Assembly (NCBI GenBank): GCA_003116975.1
Contig: BGKB01000063.1
Span: 62,001 to 126,000 of the forward strand
Length of the DNA: 64,000 nt
Origin: Aurantiochytrium sp. KH105
Lineage: Eukaryota > Sar > Bigyra > Thraustochytrida > Thraustochytriidae
Direction: 5' to 3'
Part shown: in pieces, positions 1 through 9,988 of the stretch
Layout: each line of letters starts with the position of its first letter
How positions within the stretch are numbered: the first letter of the stretch is position 1
Notes under the pieces: generated by a model
Told to the model about the DNA's origin: nothing
The model's input: the letters and a program-made list of their open reading frames with translations, nothing else
Databases searched by the model: none
Position numbers and translations under genes: made by a program

Positions 1-2
1 TT

Positions 3-1142
3 CTCGCACAGAAAGACGATTATCTCTTGAACCAGGTACAGCAGCAGACGCAGACCCAGTCATTCCCCATGAACTACCTCGAACAGGCAGTGCATCAGCA
101 AGGCCTCGACGAATCAACCCATGCATCAGCTGATATCCAGCAACAGCAGCAGCAGCAGCGATTGGCCCAGCTCATGCAAGAGTCATCTGCATTCTCCAAC
201 CGGGGCCGGGCCTCCTCTCTGGCCGACGATACACACAGCCAGGCCTCGCAGAGATCCGGGACTTCCACGAGTACAGAACACTGCTCTGTAGGCTCCATGA
301 ATGATCTGCACACTCAACCGGGCAAGCTCCCATCATTCTTTGCCCCAATCAACTCTTCAAACTCGAGTGGCTTGGGGTCCAAGGCAGACTTTTTCCTCAC
401 GGCACCGTCGCGCAGCGACACCTTTTTACGAACAACTTCGTCCATGCGCTCAGACCAGACTGATAAGCCCGGTCCCTCGGCAGCTGATCTTCCCGCCCAG
501 CTTGCGCCGCCCCAGGCGTCTCAGCTCAGTGCAACCATCGCCAACCTCATGGCCCTCTCTAGCAACACTGCCGACACCCACACCATGGCAGCCAGCCTCG
601 GTCTTCTTGGTGCCGGCACCAAGCGCAAGAGCTTCTCGCAAGACCTAGATGACGGACTCTACCATGCCGAGAACAACTTCGAGGCTCTCTCGCGCCAAAG
701 TCATGCTGGGTCCACGACCACAGCGTCCCTATCTCGCAACCCTTCCGAGCTCACCACTGCTGGCGCTCCTCCTCCCCTACCACAGGCAAAGGCCACAGGT
801 GCTACTGCTTCTGCCAAAGCTACTTCTGCCGCCAAGGACGAGTCTGACGACAGCGGCTTCAAGAAGCGCCGCAAGCGTCGTCGCATCAAGCCTTGGAGCT
901 CCCGGTTTCAGGGTGTTTCCTGGCACAAGCGCGACAAGCGCTGGGTCGCGCGCATTTGGGTCGAGGGCAAAACGCAAAACCTTGGCACCTTTGTCAACGA
1001 GGAGCATGCAGCCCTCGTTGTCGATCGTCGTGTCATCCGCGTCTTTGGCGAGGATGGTGGAGGCATGCCTCTCAACATCCCTAAACGCGAAGACCGCCGC
1101 CGTCTTGCTCTCGAGTTCGGACTCTCCGAGCCAGACATTTAG
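3..1142 (+). CDS. AP2/ERF-domain DNA-binding protein, 5' partial
   Basis: The frame is open to the left window edge, so the 5' end is missing; the first in-window ATG is at 69. The visible part starts with a Gln-rich, then Ser/Thr-rich low-complexity region (a stretch of Gln codons near 139-159). A basic cluster KKRRKRRRIK at about 865-894 is a likely nuclear localisation signal. It is followed at about 895-1085 by one AP2-like fold: SSRFQGVSWHKRDKRWVARI, then GKTQNLGTF and an Ala-rich helix. The protein ends shortly after, at a TAG. AP2 domains bind GC-rich DNA; single-AP2 proteins with long disordered N termini are known in non-plant protists. The role as a transcription factor is inferred from the domain and the basic patch; targets cannot be told. 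The assignment of the domain is strong, the upstream structure unknown. Confidence 0.8.
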   Translation, partial: LAQKDDYLLNQVQQQTQTQSFPMNYLEQAVHQQGLDESTHASADIQQQQQQQRLAQLMQESSAFSNRGRASSLADDTHSQASQRSGTSTSTEHCSVGSMNDLHTQPGKLPSFFAPINSSNSSGLGSKADFFLTAPSRSDTFLRTTSSMRSDQTDKPGPSAADLPAQLAPPQASQLSATIANLMALSSNTADTHTMAASLGLLGAGTKRKSFSQDLDDGLYHAENNFEALSRQSHAGSTTTASLSRNPSELTTAGAPPPLPQAKATGATASAKATSAAKDESDDSGFKKRRKRRRIKPWSSRFQGVSWHKRDKRWVARIWVEGKTQNLGTFVNEEHAALVVDRRVIRVFGEDGGGMPLNIPKREDRRRLALEFGLSEPDI

Positions 1143-1902
1143 ATGTGCATTCTCAAATGCGCAAACACCACCAATCTGTGCCCTAGTGCATCCGGTCCGC
1201 GGCACCCTCGCACCATGTGGCACAACCTCTCGTACTCTCATCATCTCGACCGCAATTTTTAATGCAGACTCTTTGACGTTCTGCACCCTGTACTCATTGT
1301 CATCCCCAATTTTACCCCTTCTTTTTTCCTTTACCTTTCTTCTCGCTTCTGATTTTGTTCGCCCCATCTTGAAGAGCTGCTTCCACAACTTGCCACCTTC
1401 AACATTCATCAAGACTCTTGCAAACGCGGAACTCCACTCCTCTCTCCTCCAGACGACAGGTTTTGTCTGGCAAACAGTGAACTCAGCATCTTCTTCTACT
1501 TCCAGAATTTCGCACGCCTTTTAATTTCGTGAAGGTCATTCAATTTGACAAAGGAAGAACTCATGTTCTTCTTCTTCCATGCTTTCGCTGGTCTTCTACC
1601 TTGTGCTGGAGGTTTTGTCTGGCACTCAGTAAACTCACTCTCTTCAAGTTCTGCCTGGCACACTTCTGTTTCCGCCCGTGTAACATTTGCAAGGTATTTC
1701 TCTTGTCCAGCTTTATTTTCTCTCCTCTTTTTTTATAATAACGGAAATCCTCTTTTCGTTTATGCGCGCGCGTCTTTCGTACACAAAAGGTAGCCACTCA
1801 CATTTTAGACACAAACATTCATCCATTACCAATTCCAAAGATTTTTAAAATCAACTCGAGTTTCCTTCCTGGACAATCTACTTGCTCGATCGGAACGCGT
1901 CT
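1143..1902. other. intergenic region between convergent genes
   Basis: About 760 bp between the stop codons of the AP2 gene (+) and pyridoxal kinase (-). It is pyrimidine-rich and lower in GC than the genes. Open frames here have no recognisable domain. It holds the two imperfect copies of a GGTTTTGTCTGGCA motif listed separately. Probably two facing 3' untranslated regions. Confidence 0.5.
1459..1637. repeat. imperfect direct repeat, about 27 bp, two copies
   Basis: Copies at about 1459-1485 and 1611-1637 share GGTTTTGTCTGGCA followed by CAGTRAACTCA with a few mismatches. A weaker third echo (CTGCCTGGCACAC) follows near 1650. They lie in the 3' region of the AP2 gene. Function unknown. Confidence 0.45.
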
Positions 1903-2888
1903 TCAGTCCTCGAGCGTTTGTACAGTCACCCGCGAGGAGCTTGTGTCCGGCGACTCAATATCCCTACGACTCTGAATCAGCAAAAGCTCTGCATTAGGAT
2001 TTACCCCCTCGTCCATGCCGCGCTTCGTGCGCTCCACAACAGCGTTCATGGTCGTGCACGCACGCAAGATGCAGCCCTCGATGTCTCCATCGAGCTTTTC
2101 CATCCACGCCAGCAACAGAGCCGCAATCAAGTCTCCCGTGCCAGTGTAATGCCCGGACACACGAGGCTGAAGTGCCTGCAAGACCCGTGGTTTCTCACCC
2201 TCGCCGCGAGAGACGCTTGCCAAAAGAAGCAAGGAGCCAGGTTCCTCCGTAAAGTCACACGAGGTCAGAACGACCGTGCCGACGCCTCGCTCGTGCAGCT
2301 TTTCGAACGCGACGCGAGCAGAAGCCACATCCGTAACTTTCATCTCTGTGAGCAGCTCCAGCTCAAACTGATTCGGCGTCAAAACGCTTACCACTGGCAA
2401 AACCTCCGCCTTGTAGACTTCAACAAGTTCTTTTGGTACGTAAAGCTTGCCCTTGTCCCCAAGGACGGGATCGCAAAAATATCGCACCTCAGGGCTCTCC
2501 TTGCGAAGCGTGCTAAACACGTCCAGCACCTGTCGCAAAAAGGAGACCGAACCAATGTACCCCGTGAGCATGTACGAGTAGTTTCCCAGCAATTTATTGC
2601 GCCCCAGACCCTCGAGCAGCGCTGCTAGCTGGGCTCCGTTCATGACCTCGCCTTCCCATCCTTCCTTGTATCCGGTATGGTTTGAGAACTGGACGCTGTT
2701 AATTGGATCCACGTCGAAACCCAAGAGTTGCAAAGGAAAGATCGCTGATTTGTTGCCCACATAGCCTTTTCTCAATCAAAGATTGCCTTGCGTCAGGTCC
2801 AGTGTTCTCCTTTGCGACCGGAAAACGTTTGAAAAAGCAACTCACCGTGAACAGTGTGCGACTGAATACTCAGGACACGCCCGTACAT
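1903..2888 (-). CDS. PDXK: pyridoxal kinase (two exons)
   Basis: ATP-dependent phosphorylation of pyridoxal, pyridoxine and pyridoxamine in the cytosol, the salvage route to PLP. Exon 2 (2765-1903) reads GYVGNKSAIFPLQLLGF, NSVQFSNHTGY, CDPVLGDKG, TPNQFE and the ribokinase-superfamily anion-hole motif TGTGD (catalytic Asp about residue 226). The family's N-terminal VLSIQSHV strand is missing from that frame but is found upstream on the same strand: exon 1 (2888-2846) encodes MYGRVLSIQSHTVH. The exon ends at CACG|GTGAGT and exon 2 starts after AAAAG, giving an 80 bp intron (2766-2845) that restores the frame exactly. The predicted protein has 301 residues, close to the human enzyme. The short first exon is easily missed. 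The frame before the ATG is discussed in the neighbouring candidate gene. Confidence 0.93.
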
Positions 2889-2893
2889 CTCTG

Positions 2894-3514
2894 TCAATCA
2901 TCATAATCGTCATCGCCATAGGCATCATTGTCGTCAGTTTTGCACGGGTGTCTCTTCAAAGAGCGACAACAAGGCGTTTCGCGCGCGAGCTTGTCCAAGG
3001 CATGCGAAGGGGAACGCTTCCTATTATCCATGGCTCCGCGCGGCGAGCTCTCAAGCTCCACTCACCTTGCTTCAAGCTCGGCGGCGCCGCCGGTGGCGGC
3101 GTCGACATCTTCACTTCGAACCTTTTCCTTTGCTTTTTCTTCTTCTTCGTCCTTCGTCTTCGTCTTCTTTTCTTCTGCCACGCACAGACCTCCTGCAGGC
3201 AGAGACAACCGCGGTCCCGCTCGCTCGCAGGCCTTCCGCTCCTTTGCACGCGCCTCGTGTGGCGCAGGCTTTGAGCGTGTCGGTCGAGGCCAATTCCGAC
3301 TTCGTGCGCCGTGCTTTCTTTCTTTCTTTCTTTCTTTCTTCTTTCCTCTCACTGAGCGGGACATCATTATCATAACGATCACATAATCCTCCTTGTATCT
3401 CAATCACGAGCAGAATCATGCCGACGTTCTCCCGGCATGTACGGAAACCACGTTCGCACACAGCCCACCACCGTCAGCCTTGAGCCCGACGTCCACCTCG
3501 GCCACGTTCGCCAT
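2894..3514 (-). CDS. candidate small spliced gene upstream of pyridoxal kinase
   Basis: Tentative. A Kozak-like GGCATGG at 3514 opens MANVAEVDVGLKADGGG and runs to a TGA near 3416, with possible GT donors inside. Further on, a Lys/Glu-rich frame (about 3185-3067, EEKKTKTKDEEEEKAKEK then GGAAELEA) ends exactly at a consensus donor, GCAAG|GTGAGT. Splicing from there to the ATAATAG acceptor near 3021 gives a frame through KRSPSHALDKLARETP to an acidic tail, DAYGDDDYDD, with TGA at 2896-2894. That stop is only 5 bp before the pyridoxal kinase ATG, so it could instead be a leader of that mRNA. No family recognised. I cannot decide the intron between the first and second pieces. Evidence is codon-like sequence plus splice consensus only. 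Confidence 0.3.
3314..3344. repeat. (CTTT)n microsatellite
   Basis: About seven TTTC/CTTT units in the non-coding or intronic stretch upstream of pyridoxal kinase. Simple sequence, no gene recognised. Confidence 0.8.
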
Positions 3515-3951
3515 GCCTGCCGGAGATGTATTCATTTTCATTTCGCCACTACTCCGCCATCTCTCCTCGGCAAGATCATCCATCCATTCCTGCCCTGGCC
3601 TCTCCTTGCATCCAAGTTCTTCCCTCGCCCTCGCGCCGCGTGGACCGCGCTGTCCATGCCGGTTTGCGGTCCGCGCCGACGCCCTCGTACTTCACGACGC
3701 GCCCTCGGCCGCGTGCATCGCCGGCGACGCTGCCACGGGCTCCGCCTTCTTCTTGCGCAAGCCAACCCGTACCTTACACGAGCTTCCGCCCACGATCGAC
3801 CGCCTTTAGGGGCCTTATTACCGCCGCTCTCCGTCTGCAGTACACGTGCATGGTATTCCTGTCTGTGTGCATCCTCGCGCGTCCCACGCGAGGCGTCGCG
3901 GGGACTTTATGATGCGCTGCGATCGCCGCGATGCGTTACGGCACGCCGCGG

Positions 3952-4036
3952 CGCGATGCGACGCGACGCGACGCGACGCGAGGCAATGCGAGGCAACGCG
4001 ATGCAATGCGAGGCGAGGCGAGGCGAGGCGAGGCGC
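3952..4036. repeat. GCGAC/GCGAGGC degenerate minisatellite upstream of SDR gene
   Basis: Tandem GCGAC units pass into GCAATGCGAG and GCGAG units over about 85 bp. A related GAAGCGC run follows at 4241-4270. They lie in the 5' flank (3515-4372) of the SDR gene starting at 4373. The open frames here are products of the repeat and have no recognisable domain. Confidence 0.7.
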
Positions 4037-4372
4037 GAGCGGGTGACGGGGCAGGCCTTGCTTGGTGCCCGGGGGTGTCGCGCGATGGCGCTCGCGTGGA
4101 CAAGCACTGTGCTCGCGCATGAATGCGCAAGGGACTGGCGCGAGGGGCGCGCCGGGACGAGGCAGACCCGCAACCTCGCGCGCAGCAGAGTCCACTTACG
4201 AGGCACGAGGCAGGCAGGCGCAGGCACCTCCGTCCCTCCCGCGAAGCGCGAAGCGCGAAGCGCGAGGCGAACGCGGGCGAGAGAGACGCGCGGCGCGGCG
4301 CGGTGCAGGTAGCGAGCGAGCGAGCGAGGAAAGTCGTCCCGAGGGGAAAGAGAAGAGACTCGTCAGTCAAGA

Positions 4373-5470
4373 ATGAGCGAGATCGCAAGCTTCGTCGGGG
4401 ACTTCCTCCCGAGGCCGCCCAAGCGCTGGGCACTCCTGGCCGGCGCCGTCGCCGCCTACTATGGCCTGCGCGAGGTCGCGCCGCACCTCTTCGAGAAGAG
4501 CATCAACGGGGATGTCGTGGTCATCACCGGAGGAGGCTCCGGCATCGGCCGTCTCATGGCGCTGCGTGTGGCCAAGGAGGGTTGCTCCGTGGCAATTCTT
4601 GACGTAAACAAGGAGGGCGCCGACAAGGTCGCAGAGGAGTGCAAAGCTCTCGGCGCCACCGCGCGCTCGTACCTCTGTGATGTCACCAACCGCTCCATGG
4701 TCTACGAGGTCGCCGCGCAGGTCGAAAAGGACTTTGGCCACGTTGATATCGTCGTCAACAACGCCGGCATTGTCGGCGGCAAGAAGCTCATCGAGGCCGA
4801 CGACGACCGCATGGAGCTCGTGCTCAAGGTCAACACCCACGCCATCCTCTGGGTCACCAAGGCCTTCCTTCCCGGAATGATTCGTCGCAACCACGGCCAC
4901 GTTGTCATTATTGCCAGCTCGGCGGGTCGCGTCGGTGTCCCCAACATGGTTGCCTATAATGCATCTAAGTTCGGCGCCGTTGGCGCAGGCGAGGGAATTC
5001 GCCTTGAAATGCAAAAGATGGGCACCAAGATCAAGTGCACCACCGTGTGCCCCATGTGTAAGTTTCCATCTTGTCCCGCTCTTTTCCACCATTTTCTTGG
5101 CAAACCTTCCCTCGATTGTACAAGGAAATGGCCCCGGATGCATTTTCCTCTGTCCTTCTGTGTCTAACGCTTCTTGTTCTCATGCTTCACAGACATTGCC
5201 ACTGGCATGTTCGAAGGCGCCAAACTCCAGCCCAAGTACAAGTTCCTTGAAGGCCCGGTCAACGCCCTTTTTCCGATTCTCGAGCCCGATTACGTCGCGG
5301 ACCAGATCATCAACGCAGTCAAGCGCGACCAGGAGCTTCTCGTCATGCCCGCCATGGCATACTCGACCACCATCATGCAGGGTCTCCTCCCTACTGCCGT
5401 TACGGATCGCATTCTCGAGGATCTTGGCGTCTCTTCCTCTATGGACCACTTCAAGCAGACACGCGCTTGA
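4373..5470 (+). CDS. SDR16C-type short-chain dehydrogenase (17-beta-HSD11/13, RDH10-like)
   Basis: NAD(P)-dependent oxidoreductase of lipid-type alcohols (retinoid, steroid or fatty alcohol), probably bound to ER or lipid droplets by an N-terminal hydrophobic segment at about residues 17-31. Cofactor motif TGGGSGIG (52-59), NNAG (129-132), catalytic S183, Y195 and K199 (YNASK). The post-catalytic TTVCPMYIATGMF is typical of the SDR16C group. Exon 1 is 4373-5057 and exon 2 is 5193-5470. The 135 bp intron begins T|GTAAGT and ends TTCACAG, and joining the exons rebuilds CPMYIATGMF, giving 320 residues. The unspliced frame would read into the intron and lose the C-terminal quarter. Substrate cannot be told from sequence. 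One of three SDR genes in the window, and not closely similar to the other two. Confidence 0.92.
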
Positions 5471-6001
5471 TTAGGATTCAAAGAGGTATCGAACATATAT
5501 CACGAGTTTAGGGGCGTATCGCGAAGATGGAAAAAGAAAAACGCCGTCTTTTCCTTTTTCCCTAAAAAGAAAGAGCCAGTGTCTCTGATGGTGCTGACCA
5601 TCGCTCGGCCAAAAAATAGTTATGGTGTACCATGTTTGGTACTCAGCTTCAACCCGATGATCTTCGTTGGAAGACGTCATCGCTAATGACCCTCAGAAAA
5701 AAAAAAAATCAAATTCTAAATTCACTCCCCTTTTGTCACATCGATGCGAAAATTGATTCTTTTCCTTCATTTTTATCAATACAGCAGCGCCTGTCTGCGT
5801 GCAGATGCTAGGGAAAGCAACGAAAGGCTGCCCAACCAAATTATGTCTTGGCTTTACGCGTACAGAATATTCGTCCTCTCTCCATACGTTCTTGGTCAAC
5901 ACCGCTTCCTTTTCAAAGAAGAAAGAAATGAAAAGAAAAGAAAAGAAAAGAAAAGGAAAAAGCTTCGACCAGACGTTCACATGAGGGGATGTGGGGGAGA
6001 A
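5471..6001. other. intergenic region between convergent genes
   Basis: 531 bp between the stops of the SDR (+) and the HIT-domain gene (-). AT-richer than its surroundings, with an A-run at 5698-5708 and an (AAAAG)n run at about 5928-5960. No coding signal recognised; likely 3' untranslated sequence of both genes. Confidence 0.5.
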
Positions 6002-7117
6002 CTAGCCTCCTTCGGCTTCTTCTTCTCCCTTGTGGTTCGCTCCAAGCATTGAAGACGCTGCCAAACCGGCGTCGAGAACTTCCAGAACTGACTCGAGTGG
6101 CACCCATCGAATCACAAAGTTTTCTTTCGCACCAAAAGTAGTCAAAGGACCTGCTAGCACATGCATATGCAGGTATCCGACGCTTGGCTGCGAGTGAAAG
6201 CCAAAGCGTATCGCACTTGGGTCCAGCCATCGTGCGACATAGCCAGGTTCGGCTCGTTTCTCAAAATAAGCACGATTTACCCGGAAAAATGAATGCGCTT
6301 CCTTGCGCATTTCTCGTAGCAACGGAGCATGCTCTGGTTTCAAATCGTACACCCATCGCAGCGTGATCTGTGCATGTCCTCCCTGGACTTGCATTGCCCT
6401 TTCTCCACGCGGGAGTACCAGCATGTGCCACAGCTTGGCCATGTCGTTCCCCCCAACACCCCGAAACGCAACCACGTCGGGACTGACAAAGTGAAAACCC
6501 GCGCAATGCGACGGTCGCTGGGGCACGTCCAACCCCAGCGCATATGGAGCAAACACTTTGATTCCCATATCTTTGCTCTTGGGCGTCAGGCATGCCAGAT
6601 TGTGAGTCTTGGGGGATGCCCGCGCAGGGTACTCATCCTCCGACGCAAGTTGACGCTCTACGCTTGCTTCTTTCTCATCCAGCTCGGGATTCAGTCGATA
6701 ACATATCAGTCCATCCTCGCAAACGACGTAGTCTGGGTCGTTGTCAATCACACGAAAGTCGTGATCATCTTGGCTTTTCGTCCCCATGCAAGCGCGAAGT
6801 TCTGCCGTTGTTGACCCTGCTGTTGCTGTACTTGTTGCTGTTGCTGCTGTTGCTCTTGTTGCTCTTGTTCCTGCTGTTGTGGTTTGTGCTTCTATGCTTG
6901 CATTTGCATCTGTATTTGTGAGTTGAATCACATCGCTTTCTTTTGATGGCGATGCGCTTATCCTGGTCGTATCAGCGAGGGCGTTGCCCTTTTCCTGCGT
7001 CGTGCTTGAGCTCAAACTGGGCTCAAGTGGTCTTCGTTCGGTCCTCGACTTGGAGCTGCCTGTTGGGGTCAAACACAGGTCTGACTTTGGAGCGCTTTTC
7101 GGCTCATCGTGCTCCAT
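6002..7117 (-). CDS. DcpS-like HIT-domain protein, copy 1
   Basis: 371 residues from the first ATG at 7117. The N-terminal half is low complexity with a Thr/Ala run (about 6815-6890). The C-terminal half resembles the catalytic HIT domain of scavenger decapping enzyme DcpS: WHMLVLP, a DLKPEHAPLLREMR helix, then FHSQPSVGYLHMHVLAGPL (H317 and H319). DcpS hydrolyses the cap left after 3' to 5' mRNA decay using an HxHxH triad. Here the first triad His is Tyr while the following two are kept, so activity is uncertain. A paralogue with the same substitution lies at 24866-26389. A general HIT hydrolase is the alternative reading. Confidence 0.7.
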   Translation of the reverse strand: MEHDEPKSAPKSDLCLTPTGSSKSRTERRPLEPSLSSSTTQEKGNALADTTRISASPSKESDVIQLTNTDANASIEAQTTTAGTRATRATAATATSTATAGSTTAELRACMGTKSQDDHDFRVIDNDPDYVVCEDGLICYRLNPELDEKEASVERQLASEDEYPARASPKTHNLACLTPKSKDMGIKVFAPYALGLDVPQRPSHCAGFHFVSPDVVAFRGVGGNDMAKLWHMLVLPRGERAMQVQGGHAQITLRWVYDLKPEHAPLLREMRKEAHSFFRVNRAYFEKRAEPGYVARWLDPSAIRFGFHSQPSVGYLHMHVLAGPLTTFGAKENFVIRWVPLESVLEVLDAGLAASSMLGANHKGEEEAEGG

Positions 7118-7535
7118 ACCTCCCGTCCTCCCTGGCAATAATTTGTAGAGAGCCGAGGCCGCGGGGTGCTCGCGCGGGACGGACGCCGCGGCCCCTCGCA
7201 GCTCCCCACGTCGGCAGGTTGTCTGTCGCTCTGACGAGAAGGGTTGCGTTATTTGCGTTTTCTTGCTCGTTTACGGATTTGACTCGTCGCCGCCGCCCTA
7301 ACGAGCACGCCGCCCGCGCGCAGGGTAAAGAGCGGCCGGGGAAGCGGAGGGGCGCGAGCGAAGGGCCCAGGGCAGCCGGCCTGCCTGCGCGCAGGTCCGT
7401 GCGCAGCCCGGCCAGGGCACAGGAAAGTCTCCAATCCTGGTCTGGTGAAGGTGTGCGACGCCTCGCAACGTTGCTTCTGGCACGCGAGCGAGCTGGCTTC
7501 TACAAGGTATGCTCTGCAAGAATAAAATACGAAGG
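7118..7535. other. intergenic region: 5' flank of HIT copy 1, 3' end of DPH6
   Basis: 418 bp between two genes on the minus strand. GC-rich near the HIT start and ending in a TTC run that encodes the acidic C terminus of the DPH6 frame. No independent gene or recognisable site seen. Confidence 0.4.
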
Positions 7536-9620
7536 TCAAAGATCTTCTTCTTCTTCTTCTTTGAGGGTGCTGGAGCTAGATGTGGCCATGACGATTGCGC
7601 AGACACGACCCACGCCCGGGTTCTTGGCCTTTACAACTTTGGCCGCAAGGTGGCTGCAAGGAATGCTTTGAAAAGACGAGAACCTTGCAGCGATTCTTCG
7701 GCTCGAAACCTCGTGAGGCAAATAAAAGACGCGACCCGCCAAAGCCCCGAATGCAGAAAGTGCGGCGTCGACATGGGTGACAATCTCCTTCTCGTCGCCG
7801 GCCACCATTGCTTCGTTTGCAGCGCAATAGATAATGTACTGTTGCGCGACTATTTCTGCTGAGCTCGTTTCCTCGTTGGCGCGACCAGCGACCTCGCGGG
7901 CCTCCACGTAAAATTTGCCACCGGCGCAAGGTCTTGGACCGGGTCTTTCTCGAGCAGCAGACGCACCGTGAGCAGCAACTACCTCAATCTCAACAAGTGC
8001 GTCACGAGGAAGTCGCGGAATCTGCACAAGAGTTGCTGTCGCTTCTCTTGGAAGACGAGCCAAGAGATCCGTCTGTTCCATCGTTGTTACTGCCGAAGAA
8101 ACATAGACAATGGCGCTACGAATGTGTGCCAAGAAGGCATCGCGGCATTTGAGAACAGCATCGCAATGCGCAAGAGCCTTATCGAATTGAGCGACCTCGT
8201 CTCCGGCAATCATTTCCATGACAGCAGGCTCGAGAGCGATCTGGCCAGCCACAAACGTCAACGACCCTAATTCATCAATCTTGTTGGCCTGCGAGTATGG
8301 CCCAATACAGACCGGTGCCCATGAAGAGATGCTTCGCACGTGCAGCACGTCGCGTGCGCAACGAGTCGCCTGCGCCGAGACTGATACGCGACGTCCACCC
8401 GCGAGACGGATTTGAACGCATGCACGCGATGGCGCCGGCGAGCTTTCAAAAAACTTGCAGTACTCAGCATTAACGCGTCCGAAGTCACTCATCGATGCCA
8501 CGTACAAGTGCACAAAGCAAACGTGCTCGTCGACGCGCAAATTTAAATGCCCCAAGGCTTCCGCTAAGTTGGCCATGGCACCACGTAATTCTTCTTCCAA
8601 CGTCTGATTCGGGTCACCTACGCAGTTCTGAACAGACACAAGCGCGCCCTTGGCCGACCGGCTCACTAGCGGCCTCGCGCCTTGATCAACCAATGTGCTA
8701 TCGTCCTCCTCTGTTGTGGTCGTGCTCGTATCGTCTGCTTTGGCGACTACAGAGGCAGGATCCCGTACAGCATAGTGCGCAGGAACAATGGTCAATGCGC
8801 AAGCATCCTCCGTTTTGGGCTCGGTATGAAGGGCGCAAATTCGCAAATGGGCACAGGGCGCGAACGAGCAGTCATCTTCAATCACGATTTCAGACTTGTC
8901 GATAACTATGCGTCGCTTGAAAAGAGGGCAGTCGAGGGTCACAGTCTCGTACTCGCCGCCTTCGCCGCATACGTGAAAGCCGAACTGCTCGTAGAGCTCC
9001 TCAAAGTCGGCCAAAAGAGTGCCGAGCGGTTTGCCCAGCATGCGAGGTTTCAGTCCCATACTGGCGATCTTGACCAACACGCCTTCTAAACCGCTCTCGA
9101 TCATGCTTGTAAGAACCTCGTGTTGCTCGCGCTGCCAGAGAAAGCCCAATGACGTGAGACCGAGTCGCTCGCACACGAATTCGACGCGATTGCGCTGATA
9201 GTTTGAAAGAATTGCGCCCGAACAAACAGCATTGACCTCGGGGTATTGCGCTTTGACCTCTTGGAGCAAAGCAAAGAGATCCTCAACCTCGTCGCCACCG
9301 ACCACGGAGCGGTAGTCGAGATCTTGGTGGAGCGATTTGCCACGGAGCGTCCTTGAGATCAAGGGCAGGCCCATGCACTCTGCGATGGCGGGGCAAATGG
9401 CCCCTACGCCTACGGTTTGGAACATGAAACTGTCCATCTCCTCTGAAGCAGCACCCTTATCGTTTGTAGTTCCGCGTGCTGTTTCGCTTGAGCCTGGGCT
9501 TGGACTTGGACTTGGTGGCCGCAAGTTTGCGAGCGCCACAATCTCGTGGCCATGCCGCACGCACTCCATCATGCTAAAGCAGCTATCCTTGCCACCGCTT
9601 ACCAGCGCAACGACCTTCAT
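7536..9620 (-). CDS. DPH6: diphthine-ammonia ligase with two RidA-like domains
   Basis: Last step of diphthamide formation on elongation factor 2: ATP-dependent amidation of diphthine. The ATG at 9620 starts MKVVALVSGGKDSCFSMMEC, the PP-loop ATPase N terminus of the family; the frame is open further upstream but that part is not family-like. The adenylation domain covers residues 1-240, with SGGKDS at 8-13 and the family signature GGEYET near 221-226. Two YjgF/RidA-like domains follow at about 320-430 and 430-560, the second carrying APVCIGPYSQAN and FVAGQIAL. This three-part fusion is the usual fungal/protist layout. The 694 residues end in an acidic Glu run. Single exon. Confidence 0.94.
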   Translation of the reverse strand: MKVVALVSGGKDSCFSMMECVRHGHEIVALANLRPPSPSPSPGSSETARGTTNDKGAASEEMDSFMFQTVGVGAICPAIAECMGLPLISRTLRGKSLHQDLDYRSVVGGDEVEDLFALLQEVKAQYPEVNAVCSGAILSNYQRNRVEFVCERLGLTSLGFLWQREQHEVLTSMIESGLEGVLVKIASMGLKPRMLGKPLGTLLADFEELYEQFGFHVCGEGGEYETVTLDCPLFKRRIVIDKSEIVIEDDCSFAPCAHLRICALHTEPKTEDACALTIVPAHYAVRDPASVVAKADDTSTTTTEEDDSTLVDQGARPLVSRSAKGALVSVQNCVGDPNQTLEEELRGAMANLAEALGHLNLRVDEHVCFVHLYVASMSDFGRVNAEYCKFFESSPAPSRACVQIRLAGGRRVSVSAQATRCARDVLHVRSISSWAPVCIGPYSQANKIDELGSLTFVAGQIALEPAVMEMIAGDEVAQFDKALAHCDAVLKCRDAFLAHIRSAIVYVSSAVTTMEQTDLLARLPREATATLVQIPRLPRDALVEIEVVAAHGASAARERPGPRPCAGGKFYVEAREVAGRANEETSSAEIVAQQYIIYCAANEAMVAGDEKEIVTHVDAALSAFGALAGRVFYLPHEVSSRRIAARFSSFQSIPCSHLAAKVVKAKNPGVGRVCAIVMATSSSSTLKEEEEEDL

Positions 9621-9988
9621 CCTGGCGCGCGCGAGCGGTTCGTTGCTACGTCCACGTCCAGCACCGCACGCAAACTCTCGCGCGCAGGCAAATCTCTCTC
9701 CCCGCGTCTGCCTGACTGCCTGACTGCTGGACACGTGCGCAAAGACAACAACAAGTTGAAGGCAACGCAAAGCAAAGCCAACTTTGGCTTGCGTTGGGCC
9801 TTTGTTTCGGGGCGTCGTGAGCTAGCTGAGCTGCTCTCACTCGCGGTGCGCAGCGCACGCAGAAGCTCTCACATACATACGATTGATCCAATCTCCTGGC
9901 AAGCAGAACGAAGCGCCGGCCGACTCGCGGCAGCAACAACAGCAGATACACGCGAACTTGAAGCGTCGTCAAGACGCAAGGCAACGCC
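9621..9988. promoter_or_regulatory. shared upstream region of divergent DPH6 and Oca-like genes
   Basis: 367 bp between two divergent start codons. No clear TATA box or repeat was recognised. It must hold both promoters and leaders, since the starts face away from each other. Confidence 0.4.

Noticed and set aside
1882..2628. 248-codon plus-strand frame over pyridoxal kinase
   Set aside because: Antisense shadow of a gene whose motifs are unambiguous.
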